Below are positions 21,003 through 33,803 of a DNA stretch of 64,000 nt, one piece after another (position 1 is the stretch's first letter; every line of letters starts with the position of its first letter). Under the pieces are notes generated by a model. That model did not search any database. It was not told the origin of the DNA and worked only from the letters and a program-made list of their open reading frames with translations. Location: the NCBI GenBank assembly GCA_036768485.1, contig JAVLUZ010000697.1, forward strand, positions 1-64,000, read 5' to 3'. A program made the position numbers and the translations under genes. The stretch is from Mermis nigrescens. Taxonomy: Eukaryota; Nematoda; Enoplea; Mermithida; Mermithidae.

Positions 21003-22313
21003 ATTTTTGACCATAGGGTCGGGCCTTGTCCTTTTTTTGGGCTTCTCCCTTCCTGTGACTGCGTATCTCTTCTAGCGGGGGGGGCAGGTAGCCCCAGGCG
21101 GACTCCTGCAGACCCCTGAGCTGACTTGGCTTGAATGGGCTTTGCCTATGTTTTGTGTGTGGCGAACCCCCAAAATGCGCTTGCGACCTCCCCCTATACT
21201 ATTTTAGGGACTTCTCCCTTACTGTGACTGCATAACCCTTCTAGCAGGGGTAGCCCAGGCGGACCCCATGGACCCTCAAATTGACTTGGCTTGAACGGGC
21301 TTTGCCTATCTTTGTGTGTGGCGGACCCCCAAAATGCGCTTGCGACCCCCTCTATACTTTTTTTGGGGCTTCTCCCTTCCTGTGACTGCGTATCCTTCTA
21401 GCGGAGGTAGCCCCAGGCGGACCCCTGTGGACCGCCGAGCTGACTTGGCTGGAATGGGCTTTGCCTATGTTTTGTGTGTGGCGGAACCCCAAAATGTGCT
21501 TGCAACCCCCCCACTATACTTTTTTTTGGGGGCTTCTCCCTTCCTGTGACTGCTTATCCCTTCTAGCGGGGGTAGCCCCGGCGGACCCCGCGGACCCCGA
21601 GCTGACTTGGCTTGAACGGGCTTTGCCTATGTTTTGTGTGTGGCGGACCCCCCAAGGTTCGCTTGTGACCCCCATCTATACTTTTTTTTGGGGCTTCTCC
21701 CTTCCTGTGACTGCGTATCCCTTCTAGCAAGGGTAGCCTCAAGCGGACATCCGCAGGACCCCCAAGCTGACTTGGCTTGAACGGGCTTTGCCTATGTTTC
21801 GCATGTGGCGGACCCCCAAAATATGCTTGCATCCCCCTCAATACTTTTTTTGGGGCTTCTCCCTTCCTGTGACTGCGTATCTCTTCTAGCAGGGATAGCC
21901 CCGGGCGGACCCCCGGACCCCGAGCTGACTTGGCTTGAACAGGCTTTGCCTATATTTTGTGTGTGGCGGACCCCCAAAATTGCGAACCCCCCCTCCTCTA
22001 TTTTTGGGCTTCTCCCTTCCTGTGACTGCGTATCCCTTCCAGCAAGGGTAGCCCCCAGCGGACATCCGCGGACCCATAAGCTGACTTGGCTTGATTGGGC
22101 TTTGCCTATGTTTCGCATGTGGCGGACCCCAAAATATGCTTGCATCCCCCTCAATACTTTTTTTTGGGGCTTCTCCTTCCTGTGACTGTGTATCTCTTCT
22201 AGAGGGTGACCCGGGCGGGACCCCACGGACCCCCAAGCTGACTTGGCTTGAATGGGCTTTGCCCATGTTTTGCATATGGCGGTACCCCAAAAAACGCTTG
22301 CATCCATACGTGG
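21003..22313 (-). repeat. 162-bp tandem array, right (8 units, inverted)
   Basis: Eight units of the same repeat as at 18178-18835, in reverse orientation. The inner edges of both arrays share GGCCCGACCCTATGGTCAAA (18823-18846 region and complement near 21008). The array ends in a truncated unit at MITE D. Confidence 0.9.
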
Positions 22314-22314
22314 G

Positions 22315-22561
22315 CAGCAAGAAAATTCTGGGGGTGCAAGATTTTTTTGAAGGTCGAAAAATGGCCTTAAAAATGGTGGTATGGCGATAAAAACACCATT
22401 TTTCGACGTTTCTCATCAAGCACTATCCATTGGCATCAAAAAATTGCGAAAAAAACGAAAAAAATTTTCAAAAATTGAATTCTGGGGGAGTATTTTGATC
22501 TCTGGGGGGGTATTTTGGTTTCTGGGGGGTGCATACCCCCTGAACCCCATGCCCAGGTGTG
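22315..22561 (+). mobile_element. hAT-like MITE, copy D, at a rearrangement junction
   Basis: Both ends are intact (CATACGTGGG and CCCAGGTGTG) but the flanks CTTGCATC and GATGTGAC do not match. Left flank is the 162-bp tandem array; right flank is the broken 3' end of the minus-strand envelope element. The missing target duplication points to recombination through the MITE or loss of one side. Confidence 0.85.
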
Positions 22562-24179
22562 GATGTGACAAAAGGAATGTCCACAACATTAGATAATCCA
22601 AAATTTGTTATCCAAAATGGTCCATGATTATAAATTTTGACTGTTTTATGCAAACAATCAATTGTTTCGGAATAGGGAATAAGGTCATAAGCGGGAGGTA
22701 AAGCAAATCAAATTTCTTGCTCATATAACACAGGTAAATGCTTATAGCACGTGTTATTTATTTTTCGATCCGTATATACGTGTGTAACATTGACTTTCTT
22801 GCATTCCCAAATTGTTAATGCCTCACCTGTAAAGTCCGCCAAGATATCCGTTCTTTGAAAGAAGACACGAGCACCAATCGTAGGGTCGATGTAAAGAAGT
22901 TGCCAAACAACATTTGAACTGATTTTGTAATTGACTACAAAGCTCAATCCAGATTCTCCGGAAATTTTCAGCTTCATTTTTCAATAAGCGTAATTCTAGA
23001 TAATTTAATTTCAAATTAATAGGATCATATTCAGAAATCATTAATTTTTTAGTTTTGTTTTGTTTTAGATTAAATTTTGAGTACATATTTTGAAATTGAA
23101 TGACGACTCCTTGTTCAGAGACAAATGCATTTGTTATTTCTCTGCATTTGATAAATCGTTTCTGTATAACAAACGCGGCTTGTAAGTCATCAACAATTAT
23201 ATATGTGCTACTTATTAGCGCTAGGTATGTTCCCTTTAAGACGAATGGGCAAACTTCAGAAAAAGTTATGTTTCGCCAAACTATAGTGGTTTGAGAGGTA
23301 ATACATTTTCCACTCTGGGGGCGACAATGTCCTACATCCCCGAGGTCACTAGTGATGGTATCTCCATCCCAACTTGCTATTTTTCCTTCCTCCACAATAA
23401 AATTTGAAACGTCATTGCATACGTCCTTGCAGCACCACTTAAAATTAATACTTAATGAAAAATTGGTACTCCAAAATCCAAAAATAGTACTTTTTGTTAA
23501 CTTCTGTACCCATATATTCCAATTTTTCATAAGCTTTTAGACAAATTTCTGGGGATACGTTAGTTTGGGTTGATTTGTCCGAGACTATTCCTTTTCCACC
23601 AAAAAATCCTATGTTTGTGCAGATTTTGCGAGATATAATGCAGCATTTTATCGCCTTTTCGATTTTTGGTTGGATTCTAGGAATATAAAGTGAAATATTC
23701 CAATTTTGAGGATTTTCCAGATTTTGAATAGGTAAATCACAGGTCACAGATTTAGGCAAATTTACAGCATATCCACTTTTGCTAGATCCACATAACTGAA
23801 ATTCATTAATTTTGCACGCTATAATCGGTAATAATATAACTATCAAAAAAGTTGCATACTTAACTGATCGAATTAAATTCAAATGCAAAAATTTCAATAT
23901 TCGTTTGAAAATAAGCAAGGACACGCATTTTATATATGATAACACGCATTTTGAACTATAATTTAAATCGTATTTTAGATGTGTTTTGGCGTTTTTCGCC
24001 AGCGTCACGGCACTTGTGCCTACTACAATCTCACACCAAATGTATGCGGCATTATTCGTCATCTTCCTCTTCAACTGAAAATAAATGTTTGTTCGAGGAA
24101 AAACAGATCTTATGGAAATTAGGATAATTGAAATAAAGTAAAATTCAATTCGTGTAGTAATTACTTTTAAATGTTTCAA
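22562..24179 (-). pseudogene. Retroelement envelope glycoprotein, copy B (3' truncated)
   Basis: Two long overlapping frames (24179-23445 and 23530-22823) with a shift near 23500, followed by 22977-22708 and a remnant to 22562. The N-terminus has a hydrophobic segment at about 23890-23800 that can be a signal peptide, then a cysteine-rich ectodomain with the T-N-I-G-F-F-G-G-K-G-I-V, F-K-W-C-C and S-D-L-G-D-V-G-H-C blocks shared with copy A. The C-terminal part with the membrane anchor is missing because the gene ends at MITE D. Pattern resembles captured mononegavirus/chuvirus-type glycoproteins; placement is tentative. Better preserved than copy A. Confidence 0.62.
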
Positions 24180-24185
24180 AACAAG

Positions 24186-25265
24186 TCAAGGATGTCCTAG
24201 ATTTAGCTTGGGAGAATTGATTCTTAAAATCACTAAATAAAACCTTTTGACCACATTGTTCACTATCCCTTTTTCCATATTTTGATTCCCAACAAATTTA
24301 TTTGTGCCAAGTTTTGCTAATGTATTTTTAAGATATTTTAGTGATTCAGATTTTTTCTGCACAAGATCATCCTCCTGTATTATATTAATCTGAATTTGCA
24401 ACTTACAAATCTGATTAATGCGTTCTTCCAAACTATGCCAGCGTCCTAGTCTGTTCTTTGGATTTTCCGCTTGCAATGGCGCTTGTTGAATATTATTATC
24501 CAACTTTCCTTCCTCTTCTTTGTCATCCAACTTCAGTTTTTTTCGAATTGTTTCCGTGGATAACGCAACAAGTGCACAGCAGCAGTTGTGGACGTTTGCC
24601 TAGCAAATAATCAATGTCCAGATTTAAATACTCCAGATGTTTCGGAATTTTGTAAGGTTTGATATAGTAAATTGTTGGCATATTATCCAAATCTAAATAC
24701 GACAAATTTTCGAGAATATCTTCCATTTCTTCTTTTTCAAATTCTTCGTTTTCCTCCAACCACAATACATCCTCAATTGAAAATAAACATGGGTCGGGGG
24801 CAATATTTCGCCATTCCAGGTTGAATGACGTCCAAAAGAGCCTGGGACAAACCCCTGCAAGCTGATATTGCTAGGATTTAAATCTTCTAGTCGAAAATCG
24901 TTTGAAATATTTCCTTGTTCCGGACCGTCCGGCAATGCTTGCTGCTCTAAAAGATTAAATTCTAATGAATTTTCTTCTATTTCAACATTTTTATCGGGTT
25001 CCAACAAATCCAAAAATTCGCCAAAATTAGTTGCTATTAAGCTCGAAAATTTGTCAAGTTTAACAAATTTCGTTTCAGGATTTTTAATAGATTCAGCGTT
25101 TGCCTGTGTGGATCCAATTAACTCCGTGAGGTCCTCATCCTCTGTGTTCACATAATTATAACATTTCATATCACATTCATCTACATTATCTGTATTTATA
25201 TTTATATAATTATCTGATTCACATTCATGATATTCAACATTATTTGCTCGCCTACAACGCATCAA
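24186..25265 (-). pseudogene. Acidic ORF between gag and env, frameshifted
   Basis: Three overlapping frame pieces (25265-24693, 24765-24523, 24530-24186), which read as one gene with two shifts. The first part is strongly acidic (D/E-rich, many L-x-L-E repeats), the second contains an E-x-E-E-F-E-K-E-E coiled-coil-like patch, and the third is helical with a K-S-E-S-L-K-Y-L-K-N motif. I do not recognise the product. No DTG, YxDD or DDE motif is present. Position between gag and env is where pol would be expected in most LTR elements. Confidence 0.4.
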
Positions 25266-25299
25266 TTGAAGCGGTTCCTCAAAATATTCCGGGAAATTG

Positions 25300-27110
25300 C
25301 AATTTTGAAAACCTTCATGATTTTCATTACTATTTATCTGATTTTGACTATTTTGAGAATTTTGAGAAAAACAAACCTGTTTTTCAGTTTTTTGATTTAG
25401 ATGGGAACTATTAGAATTTAATGCACTATTTCTATTATTTCCTTTATAATTGGGATGGTTTTGAGCTGATTCTGCAGAATTTCTGAAAGAATTCTCTAAA
25501 TTTGGGGAGTAAATTGTTCTAGGTCTATTTTGATCATTTTGCTGTGGATTTCTATCATTGTAATTATAATTATAATTACCTCGACGTTTGAAGCAGTTAA
25601 CGCTGGTATGCCCACGTTTACCACATTGCGCACAGAATATATTCTGACTGGGTGGCCGGCTCTGAGAACGCGGATTTAAATAGCAATTCTCATCGTAACT
25701 CCGTCATATGATTTACTCTGCGGCAAATCGAACAGTGAGGTGGATGAGACAAACAATTGACCGCTTCTTTCAATTCATCAAATTTTTTTTGAATGTCGCT
25801 TCTTTATTTGCCTTTTGTTCCATTTGTTTTCTCTGTAATGACAAATTTGATAAATTATATTCTGGGGATTTTGATCGAATATTTGGGGATTCCTCCAACC
25901 CCTCTCTCAATACTTGTTGCTCAACAAAGCATGCTTTCTTGATAGCTTCATTTAGATTTTTATATTCAGTGTATTTTAAGCCTTTGTAAATTTCAGGTAA
26001 AACCGCTTTTATAAAAATAGGTTTTACAAATACTTCCTGATCTTTTTCAGAAATATTAGGATAAGCCTGTTTTGATAATCGTCTTAAACAATCAGAAAAC
26101 TCTAAAACACTCTGATTTTTGCACTGTTTTATATCAAATATTATATGTTGATAAACATCAGCATCACAATTCTCTGGAAATGCTTCTCTTAATTTTGTTA
26201 TAACATCATCATAAATAACGTCATCTCCTAATTCTTTTATTGCTTCATTATATGCTACTAATGCGGGACCTTTTAAATTAGACTCTAGATAAGCAAGTCT
26301 GTAGGGGCTATCTCCCTCAGGAATTCCTTGCAAAGTCATATAACGAGTAAACTTTTTAAACCATTCTTTGAAAGATTTACAAAAAGCCTCCGAAAAATGA
26401 TTTTGGGGGCTTATAATTGATCATAGTACTAAGTCGAAGCAATGGATCTCCTCCAGAGCTAAACCCAACAGCAGTTTCTTGATTTAAACTTCCGAAACCT
26501 GTAGATGTTCCTTGATTTCCATCTAAATTATTCACAGTAGATTTTAATGATTTCAACTCTTTAAAAATTGGAGCGCCAAAAGATCCAAATGCTCTTTTTA
26601 GGGCTTCCTCCCATTCATCAGGATTGTTGGACATTTTTCTAATAATTGGCTTATTAGATGTCCGAATTAAAAAATCTTTAAAGCCTCTTTTAAACTCTTT
26701 TTGAGTGAAAACAGACTTATGATCATCAAACGGAAATTCAACAGTTTTGCCAGTATTATTCACAGAAATCGGAGTAGAAAAAATTGGTCCTCTTCTCTTA
26801 TCAGAAAGACAAAGAATCAAACTTTCTGGGGAAAGACTATAACTTCTCTTTGGTCGAAAACTCTCAACAAGAGTGTCCACAAAAGTTTTATGAGCTTCTG
26901 AAGTTCTTTCAAATCTTTCAACATCTACTGCCTCAAAATTTTCAAAAATTTGAGTATTCTCTTGAGATATCTCAAAACTTTCAAGTGGTTACTCCTTCAG
27001 TTTGAACCTGATTTGGGTCCAGCACTTTTTTATCCTCCTTATCCTTTCCAGAATCAATTTTTTTCTGATTCCCTTTTTTCCAATTTCTGGCAGGGAAAAC
27101 TGTACATTCA
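25300..27110 (-). pseudogene. Retrotransposon gag with two zinc knuckles (copy B)
   Basis: The frame starts upstream of 26880 (a shift near 26995) and continues in 26880-26377, then 26339-25770. The 26339-25770 segment has the capsid-like layout of retroelement gag (L-E-x-x-L-K-G-P-A, A-F-P-E, C-L-R-R-L, A-V-L-P-E-I). Downstream are two CCHC knuckles: one near 25740-25680, disrupted by about ten extra bases before its last cysteine, and one intact at about 25592-25634 (C-x2-C-x4-H-x4-C). An N/Q-rich tail follows to about 25300. This is the first gene of the minus-strand element that ends with envelope copy B. Confidence 0.72.
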
Positions 27111-28549
27111 GACCTTCAAAATATATTAGCAACCTCTTTTTGGTCACTAATTAAGTTTTAATTCGATTTTTCAACTCTTAGGGATTTTTCGCTCAAGAGT
27201 CTAGAAAGAAAAATTGATGACACCGAAAAAATATATTATTTTTTTGGAATCAGGAGTGTTAATAAACGTTGTGCACCATTTACTAACAAAATAATTTGAG
27301 CTCAATTAATAATCCTAAAAATATTAATTCGGTTTATCCAATGCTTCGGCTTAAGGCTTCTCCGCTTTATTTAATGCAGTTTTTCTCCAATTTTCGGTTT
27401 CTCCGAAATTATCCCGAAAGACTCCAAACCGTTTATCCTACAATAAGTTCCCTTTTCTTATTGGGTTTATGGTTGGTTTAAATAATATTGCTTAAGCGTA
27501 AAAGTAACGTGTACAGCAATAAAAAAAACGAAGGCTGAACACTGCTAAAGAAAATAAGGAAAACTCTAGCTTAAGGAAAAATAAAAATACGCCACCTTAT
27601 TTTTTGAACAAGGTCCGGGAAGGATAATTTAAAAAATGTGCTAGCGGGAGATTTTCTTTTCCCTGGCGCGCTCGCCAAATTTGTCACCTCCCACTAGACC
27701 TGACCTTCAAGTTGAGATTTTATGTAATCTTTTGGCTTGATTTTATTATTTTTTAACACAGCACACAAAAATGATTTCGCCAAATAAATATTAAGTTCAC
27801 CTTAATCGTATGTGCAGCATCAAAGAATACAAATAATCCGGGACGAAACGAAAAATAAAGTAATCCAAAATTAAAACCGGACTTCCTTTTACAAACTATC
27901 TCCAATTCTCCTCAGAGGTATTCTCCTCATCACTTCTCATTCTCATAAAATGCCATTGTTCTTATTTTGAGTAATTTCCAGTTAGTCTCTTTATACTTTA
28001 TGATAAGATTTGCTCGTAATTTGTTTGGACTTTGGGACATAAGTTTCATATTATTTTGATAGCTTTGCATTTGTATCATAAACTTTGTGCGTAAGTAATA
28101 AGAGGTTTATGCTCTGTACTCGTATATGCCGATGATAAGGGTGGAAAGATGTTCAATTGTTGCTATTAAAGTATATGATTTACGTCATTGTGAGAAGTAT
28201 TTCTGGGGTTTTAATGTAGAATTCAGATTAAAACAATTAATTTTGGGTGTCCAAATGTGTCTGGAATTCAGAGATTTCGACTGGCATGCAAAAATAAAAA
28301 TAAGATTTTAAAACATACAATATGACGAACTAAAGCATTAGTCCACATGTTTAAGCCCTAACCACAATAAGAATCAATGTAAAACTGCTATGCAAATTAC
28401 GGAAAACTCTATTACTAAAGCACTCTTGTAATCAACTTAAGGATTAATGATTACAAAAATTACCTATGCACTAAAATTTGCTAAAAAATTTTAAAAAAGA
28501 ATCAAAACTGTCATTCATTGCTGACACACCTATGGTTCTTGCCCTTTTT
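27111..28549. other. Non-coding: probable leader/LTR region of copy B and unassigned DNA
   Basis: No gene. The part up to about 27690 is probably leader of the gag-env element; beyond that an LTR would be expected, but without a second copy its ends cannot be fixed. Confidence 0.35.
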
Positions 28550-29475
28550 GGGGGCTAATCATCAGCCGGCAACTTTGGCGTGAGCGGCCCGGCCTGTTCA
28601 GGGTAGCCCAGCCCTCTACACATGCACCTAGAGAAACTTACCTACTTGACCCCTTTGAGATTAAGTACTCTATTAAAGTGAGTTTCCCGGACACCCAATT
28701 GAGGGTGAGGGCTCAAAACGGTTATTATTTAAGTTGTTTTGGACCAAATTTCGATGCTTGAAAATATTGAGAGTTCATAAGGACAGAATTCAACAGCATG
28801 AAAATTCAACCGAGCCCAAAATTGTTAATTAAATAATTAATTTTTACAATATTCTTTGGACAGAAAAGTTATGTAGCAATAAAAAAAGCAACAGCATGAA
28901 GAATACATGCTGTTGTCCACTGTATTATGCTAATAAATAAAATAAAACTATGTAATTAACTAGGGCGCCAAGCCCTGCCAAAGGCATACAACAGATGCCA
29001 ATTAGCACACACAAATAATTAAATAAAGTGTAACGCAAAAAGATGTGTGCACACTACACTGATACCAAACAACAAATTCTGCAGCCAAGCAGAGAAAAAG
29101 GCACTTACGGAGTCTGCTCAATGTATGGCAAAGAAAAGAAAAACACAATCAGCATGGAAGCTGGTAGAGAGGCTCTGAGGCTCAAAAAGCTAATGTAGAA
29201 TGAAAAATATTAAGGTGTGTCAAAACTGTGCTTGCATACAGTTTTAACCAGTGCGAGAAAACGAGGCATATTAACACAAACAAAGAAAACTGAAATAGAT
29301 TTACGAATATGACAATAGGCCTATGGGCCAAGCTCGTAGTAAAGATATGTACAAATGAGACAGACACAAATATCAGACACACACATAAGATCTTTTAGTA
29401 CACACAAGATATGATAACACACATAGTCGCATTAAGCCCAAGTACCCATTTTCCTATCCCAGATTTTGATTGAAA
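28550..29475 (-). repeat. Dispersed repeat U, copy U1
   Basis: Matches the inverted sequence at 48648-49453 plus 53175-53632 over nearly its full length, for example the CCCATAGGCCTATTGT block. It directly follows, in the same direction, the stop of the CR1-like LINE, so it could be that LINE's 3' untranslated region. That is inference, since the other copy has no LINE ORF next to it. Confidence 0.65.
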
Positions 29476-29616
29476 ATATAATGTAATGTAATTCACTGTA
29501 GCCAGCAATAAAACAGTATACTGTACACAAAAGTTAAAACAGATAAAACGGCAAAATATATAACAAAACTGTCCAGTAATGAAAAACAATGCACTTTAAA
29601 GAAACATGAGGGATTT

Positions 29617-32600
29617 TTAATCCAAATCCACTAATGAGTGACCCTTTACTGGAAATGAAATTTTGGGAATACCTTTTTTAAATAATGTGGCAGTAGGTTT
29701 TCTTATGACATTTTCGGAAAGCAAGTTCCACAAAATAAGTATTCTACCGGTAAAAAAATATTTGGCCAAGTCAGTTTTCACAAGTGGTTTTATGAATTTT
29801 AATGAATGCCCCCTTGTTACAGAATTGTTCAATTTGGGAGAGTCATTAACATTTAAGCCAACAGATTGGTGAATTATTTTATAGCAAAAAACAAGGTAGA
29901 AAATGATGCGCCAATATTCCAAGGATTCCAATTTAAATTCTTTAATTCTATTCAAATAAGTATTTTTTGGACCCAAAAGACACCCTGTAAAATATCTCTG
30001 TACAGATTCTAAGGCATCTATATCCTTCAGTAGATGTGGATTCCATATATGACTATTGTATTGTAATATGGGCCCAATGTAAATTTTAAAAGCATGGATT
30101 AGTAAGTCTCAATTCTTAGATCTGGAGAGACATTAAATCAAGTTAGTCCGTTGCAAGGCTTTTACTTTAATGCTCTGAACATGACTCCTAAACTTAAGAG
30201 ACAATGAAAATAAAATGCCTAAATTGTTACATGTAGTTTTCTCGGGAATATCTGTTGTTCCTAAATGGTAACCTAAACACATGTTTTTATTTCCTAGATA
30301 TAACGTGTTGCATTTTGCTGGGGATATTTTTAATTGCCACAACTCTTATTATAAATGTAACTGATTAAGGTCATCTTGTAATTTAGTGGAGTCCATAATG
30401 TTATTTATGACTCGGAACATTTTCACCTCATCAGGGAAAAGCATTGCCTGTGATTAGTAGTCATGAAGAGCACCAAGAAGGTCAATAATATATACAAGGA
30501 AAAGTATTAGTCCCAAAATTGTACCCTGTGGGACACCACTTATAACTGGTATTGACCTTAAAAATGTATTGTTTATTTTGACGCATTGTTTACGCTCAGA
30601 CAGAAAGGCCAAAATCCATACCAAGATATCACCCCAATACCTAAGGGCCGTATGACAGAACGCGGTATAAGTTGTTCCTGAGATAAGTGCTATTCCGGGA
30701 ATAGCTATTCTTGTAATAAAACTTATTCTTGTGATAGCTATTCCTGGGTAAGGGACGGAATAAGCTATCCTAGGAATAAGAAAATTTGGTATGACAGAAC
30801 ACGGAATACGCGAGGAATAGCTGTCCCTGGGATAACTGTATCTATCCCAGGATTAAGTTATGCATTCCATAGGTTTTGTGTATAAATTGGATGTCCAACG
30901 CATGCTGCATACTGTAGTCACATACAAATTGTTTAAAAATATACGACATAAATACAAACGTGTAGTATTCATGTACATGCGTGCGCACGGGTAGAGTATG
31001 CATTGATGCATTAAGTTAATGGGACTGCCAAATATTACCAGAAACTTTTTATAATTCAGTTCAATAAATGCGGCTTGCTTGCTTCTACGGAAAAGGAAAA
31101 TGAAACATTGACATTGAAATCAAAAAAATGATAACTTGCACATGAAATAACTACTTTTTTGTGTAAGAAGATACTCATTTGCGAATATTGATGTGAACTC
31201 GTTAATTATACACACTGCCTGCTGCATTAATTTTTTTTAATAACTTTACTGGAGGTATTAAGTATTGCATGATCGAAAAATCATAAAAAATCAATTTTGT
31301 TGAGAGCTCAACAAGACGAGCCGTACTCATGGGGCAAACGCGCAACTATAAAATTTTCTGTATCTGTTTTGATTGTATTACAAACGACAGCAACCAAATT
31401 AAATTTCTAGATAAAGAGGAATCAATTGCCTATCCAATTAAAAATTTTTTAACACATTTACCTCTTTTAAAATCACATTAGAAACGATTTTTACTACTAT
31501 TCCGCTGTCTTATACCTGCTCCAACCAGGTATAAAATGGCAGAATAAAAGCGGCCATTTTATTCCTGAGATAACTTATTCCGCCTTCTGTCATACCGCTT
31601 ATTTTTATTCCGCTCGTTTTATCCCAAGGTTAGCGCCTGGAATGGCGCTATTCCGCATTACATCATACCAACGTTATTCCTGGAATATCACTGTTTATTC
31701 CGCTTTCTGTAATACCAAAATATTTTATTCCGCCCTCTTATCCCACTGTTTTATCCTGGAATAGCACTATTTCAGCGTTCTGTCATATGGCCCTAAATGT
31801 TTCAATTTATGCAAAAGTTTGGCATGACATACTGTATCAAAAGCTTTCACAAAATCAATGTAAGACAACATTTATGTTTTGTTTTTTATCTATTTTTTGC
31901 ACCCATTCATTAGGACACACAAGTAGTTGGGTACAAGTAGATTTGCTACTCAAAAAATCATGTTGTGCTGGATTAAGAATTTTTCTTTAACCAAAAAGGT
32001 TGTCAGGGAGTTTTTCACTATTTTTTTCAAAAACATTGCAACAAGTAGATGTAAGTGAAATGGGGCAATAATTTTTCATGCTGTCTGGAGTTCCCTTGTT
32101 TTTGAATACCGGACAAACATTAGCTATTAAGCAATCGTCAGGAAGCATATGTGTATGGAAGGAAATTCCAAAAATTGTGGTCAAGGGACCAGCTAGGCAG
32201 ATTGCACAATTTTTCAAGATTATGTTAGGTATAGAGTCAGGCCCTGAAGATAAGGAAGCTTTCAAACCGAGCAGATGTATATGAACACATTTGGGTGTTA
32301 TTACCAAATTATTTAGTTTTTTCCAAAACCTGTCTAGAAATTCTGCTAAATTAAGGTGATCATGAACGAAAACAGAAGCAAAATAATTGTTCAGACTGTT
32401 AGCCTTTTCAATATCATTTTTGATAAGTTTTCCGTTGAATTTTAGTGGAGGAATGACCGACTTAATTTTGCTCTGAGATTTTATGTATGAATATAACCTT
32501 CTTATGTTTTCACAGTTTACAATGTCTTCCTCGATTTTACATACATGATTTCTAATTCCACTTTTTATTAACTTTGTAATTTCAGCAAGTTTGGTCTTGT

Positions 32601-33570
32601 TTAGAAGTGAAGGCTGTACTTCAAAGTTTCACCAAATTTTCAGCTTTTTTGTTTGCATTTTAAGAATATGTCAAGGGTACTTATTATAAGGATGTTTTTG
32701 TTTGCATTTTGGAACAAATTTGTCAAAGGCCATTTCTAATACGAATTTGAACTGTGACCAAAAGTTGTTTAACAGAAACACAGGAAGAAAAAAATATTTA
32801 CCCAGTCTATGGTCATTCAGAACATGTTTAATGCGATAAAATCGGTTTTGTGAAAGTTGAAGAATAATTCTGGCTGTGTTTTGTTCGTATGAAGCATTCA
32901 TACCTTGAAGTCTATAGAATTGTGATTGCTAGAACTGAATGGGGTGGGCAGATCCTGTATGCAATTAAATTAAATCAAGGATTTTTCATTAAGTAAAATT
33001 AAATCCAAAATATTCTAATCACACAGAAAATCAATAATTTGTCTAAACCTATTTTGATTCATAAAATCAGCAAAGAGCATACTCATCTCAGATGGTGGAG
33101 GCATTATCAATTACCAGTCAATATCAAGAAGATTTAAATCTCCCAAAAAGACACTAGGCTTTTCTTTAGAAATAAGGCCCCATAGAAAGCTAATCATATT
33201 TTGCATGTGCAAAGTGATGTGGTTGGGTGGTGTGTAAACCAAAATTATACAAGTCTACTTTTTTCGCAATCAATGTCAATTGTGAGGATTTCGAAGAATT
33301 TGGTATGCTTTAGCTTTACTTTTACAATCTTTAATTCAGGTTTAGATATTACACAAACGCCTTCCCCTCAACCTATCCTATGATTTTGATCTATTTGAAA
33401 TTTTTCATCTGTTAAAATGTGACTGTCAGGAATAGATTCGAGTAACCAGGTTTCAGTTGCTAGAATTATATCATAATATCGCCATTTACTAGATTCATTT
33501 TTAGTTCATCTATTTTGTTAGTTATACTTCTAGCATTTAAAAAAAAGATTTTAAACAAGATGAGAGGCAG
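29617..33570 (-). pseudogene. CR1-like non-LTR retrotransposon ORF2 (endonuclease and RT)
   Basis: Read on the minus strand from right to left. An APE-type endonuclease fragment (A-T-E-T-W-L near 33450) is heavily broken. The linker is open at 32901-32671. RT follows: S-S-G-P-D-S-I-P near 32245, a P-I-S-L-T-S segment, F-V-K-A-F-D-T-V motif near 31855-31830, S-G-V-P-Q-G-T near 30530-30510, and F-P-D-E where F-A-D-D is expected near 30440. The C-terminal domain (T-R-G-H-S-L, W-N-L-L) ends at 29617. A 1149-bp element splits it. LINE proteins nick DNA and prime reverse transcription at the target; this copy is dead. Confidence 0.82.
30645..31793. mobile_element. PIF/Harbinger-like non-autonomous element
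   Basis: Terminal inverted repeat GGGCCGTATGACAGAACGCG at the left matches the right end reversed with two differences, flanked by TAA on both sides (30642-30644 and 31794-31796). A 3-bp TAA/TTA duplication and GGGCC ends are typical of PIF/Harbinger. Both arms are full of short inverted units of the ATTCCTGGAATAGC type. The interior is AT-rich and non-coding. It is inserted in the RT domain of the LINE, so it is younger. Confidence 0.8.
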
Positions 33571-33803
33571 GACCGTCAATTTCTGGGTTTAGGGCAACCT
33601 TTTCAGTGGCAGGGGATAATTATTAGGGAAGATGGTCTCGAGCAAGCCACTTAAGCTGTTGCGCTTAATGGCCCCATACTGCGCTTATGGAAATTTTGCA
33701 AAACAAACAGAAATTTGCATAAATTCAACATGAAACGGCATGTATAGGGATCTCTACACTCCCCGGGTATCAAAAAAAATTTGCATACAGTTCAAAATTT
33801 TAT
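33571..33803. other. Unassigned spacer
   Basis: No feature recognised; may include the 5' end of the LINE. Confidence 0.35.

Larger units (their letters stand above)
22562..27690 (-). mobile_element. Truncated LTR retroelement with gag, acidic ORF and env but no pol
   Basis: All genes point left: gag (27.1-25.3 kb), acidic ORF (25.3-24.2 kb), env (24.2-22.6 kb). The intergenic distances are short and leave no room for RT or integrase. A possible primer-binding region (TGGCGAGCGCGCCAGGG on the minus strand, about 27664-27680) follows a GACA that could end a 5' LTR, but this stretch is also self-complementary, so it is weak. The 3' end and its LTR are cut off at MITE D. Confidence 0.55.

Noticed and set aside
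21316..22419. Frames up to 177 codons in the right 162-bp array
   Set aside because: Repeat-derived, mirrored on the other strand.
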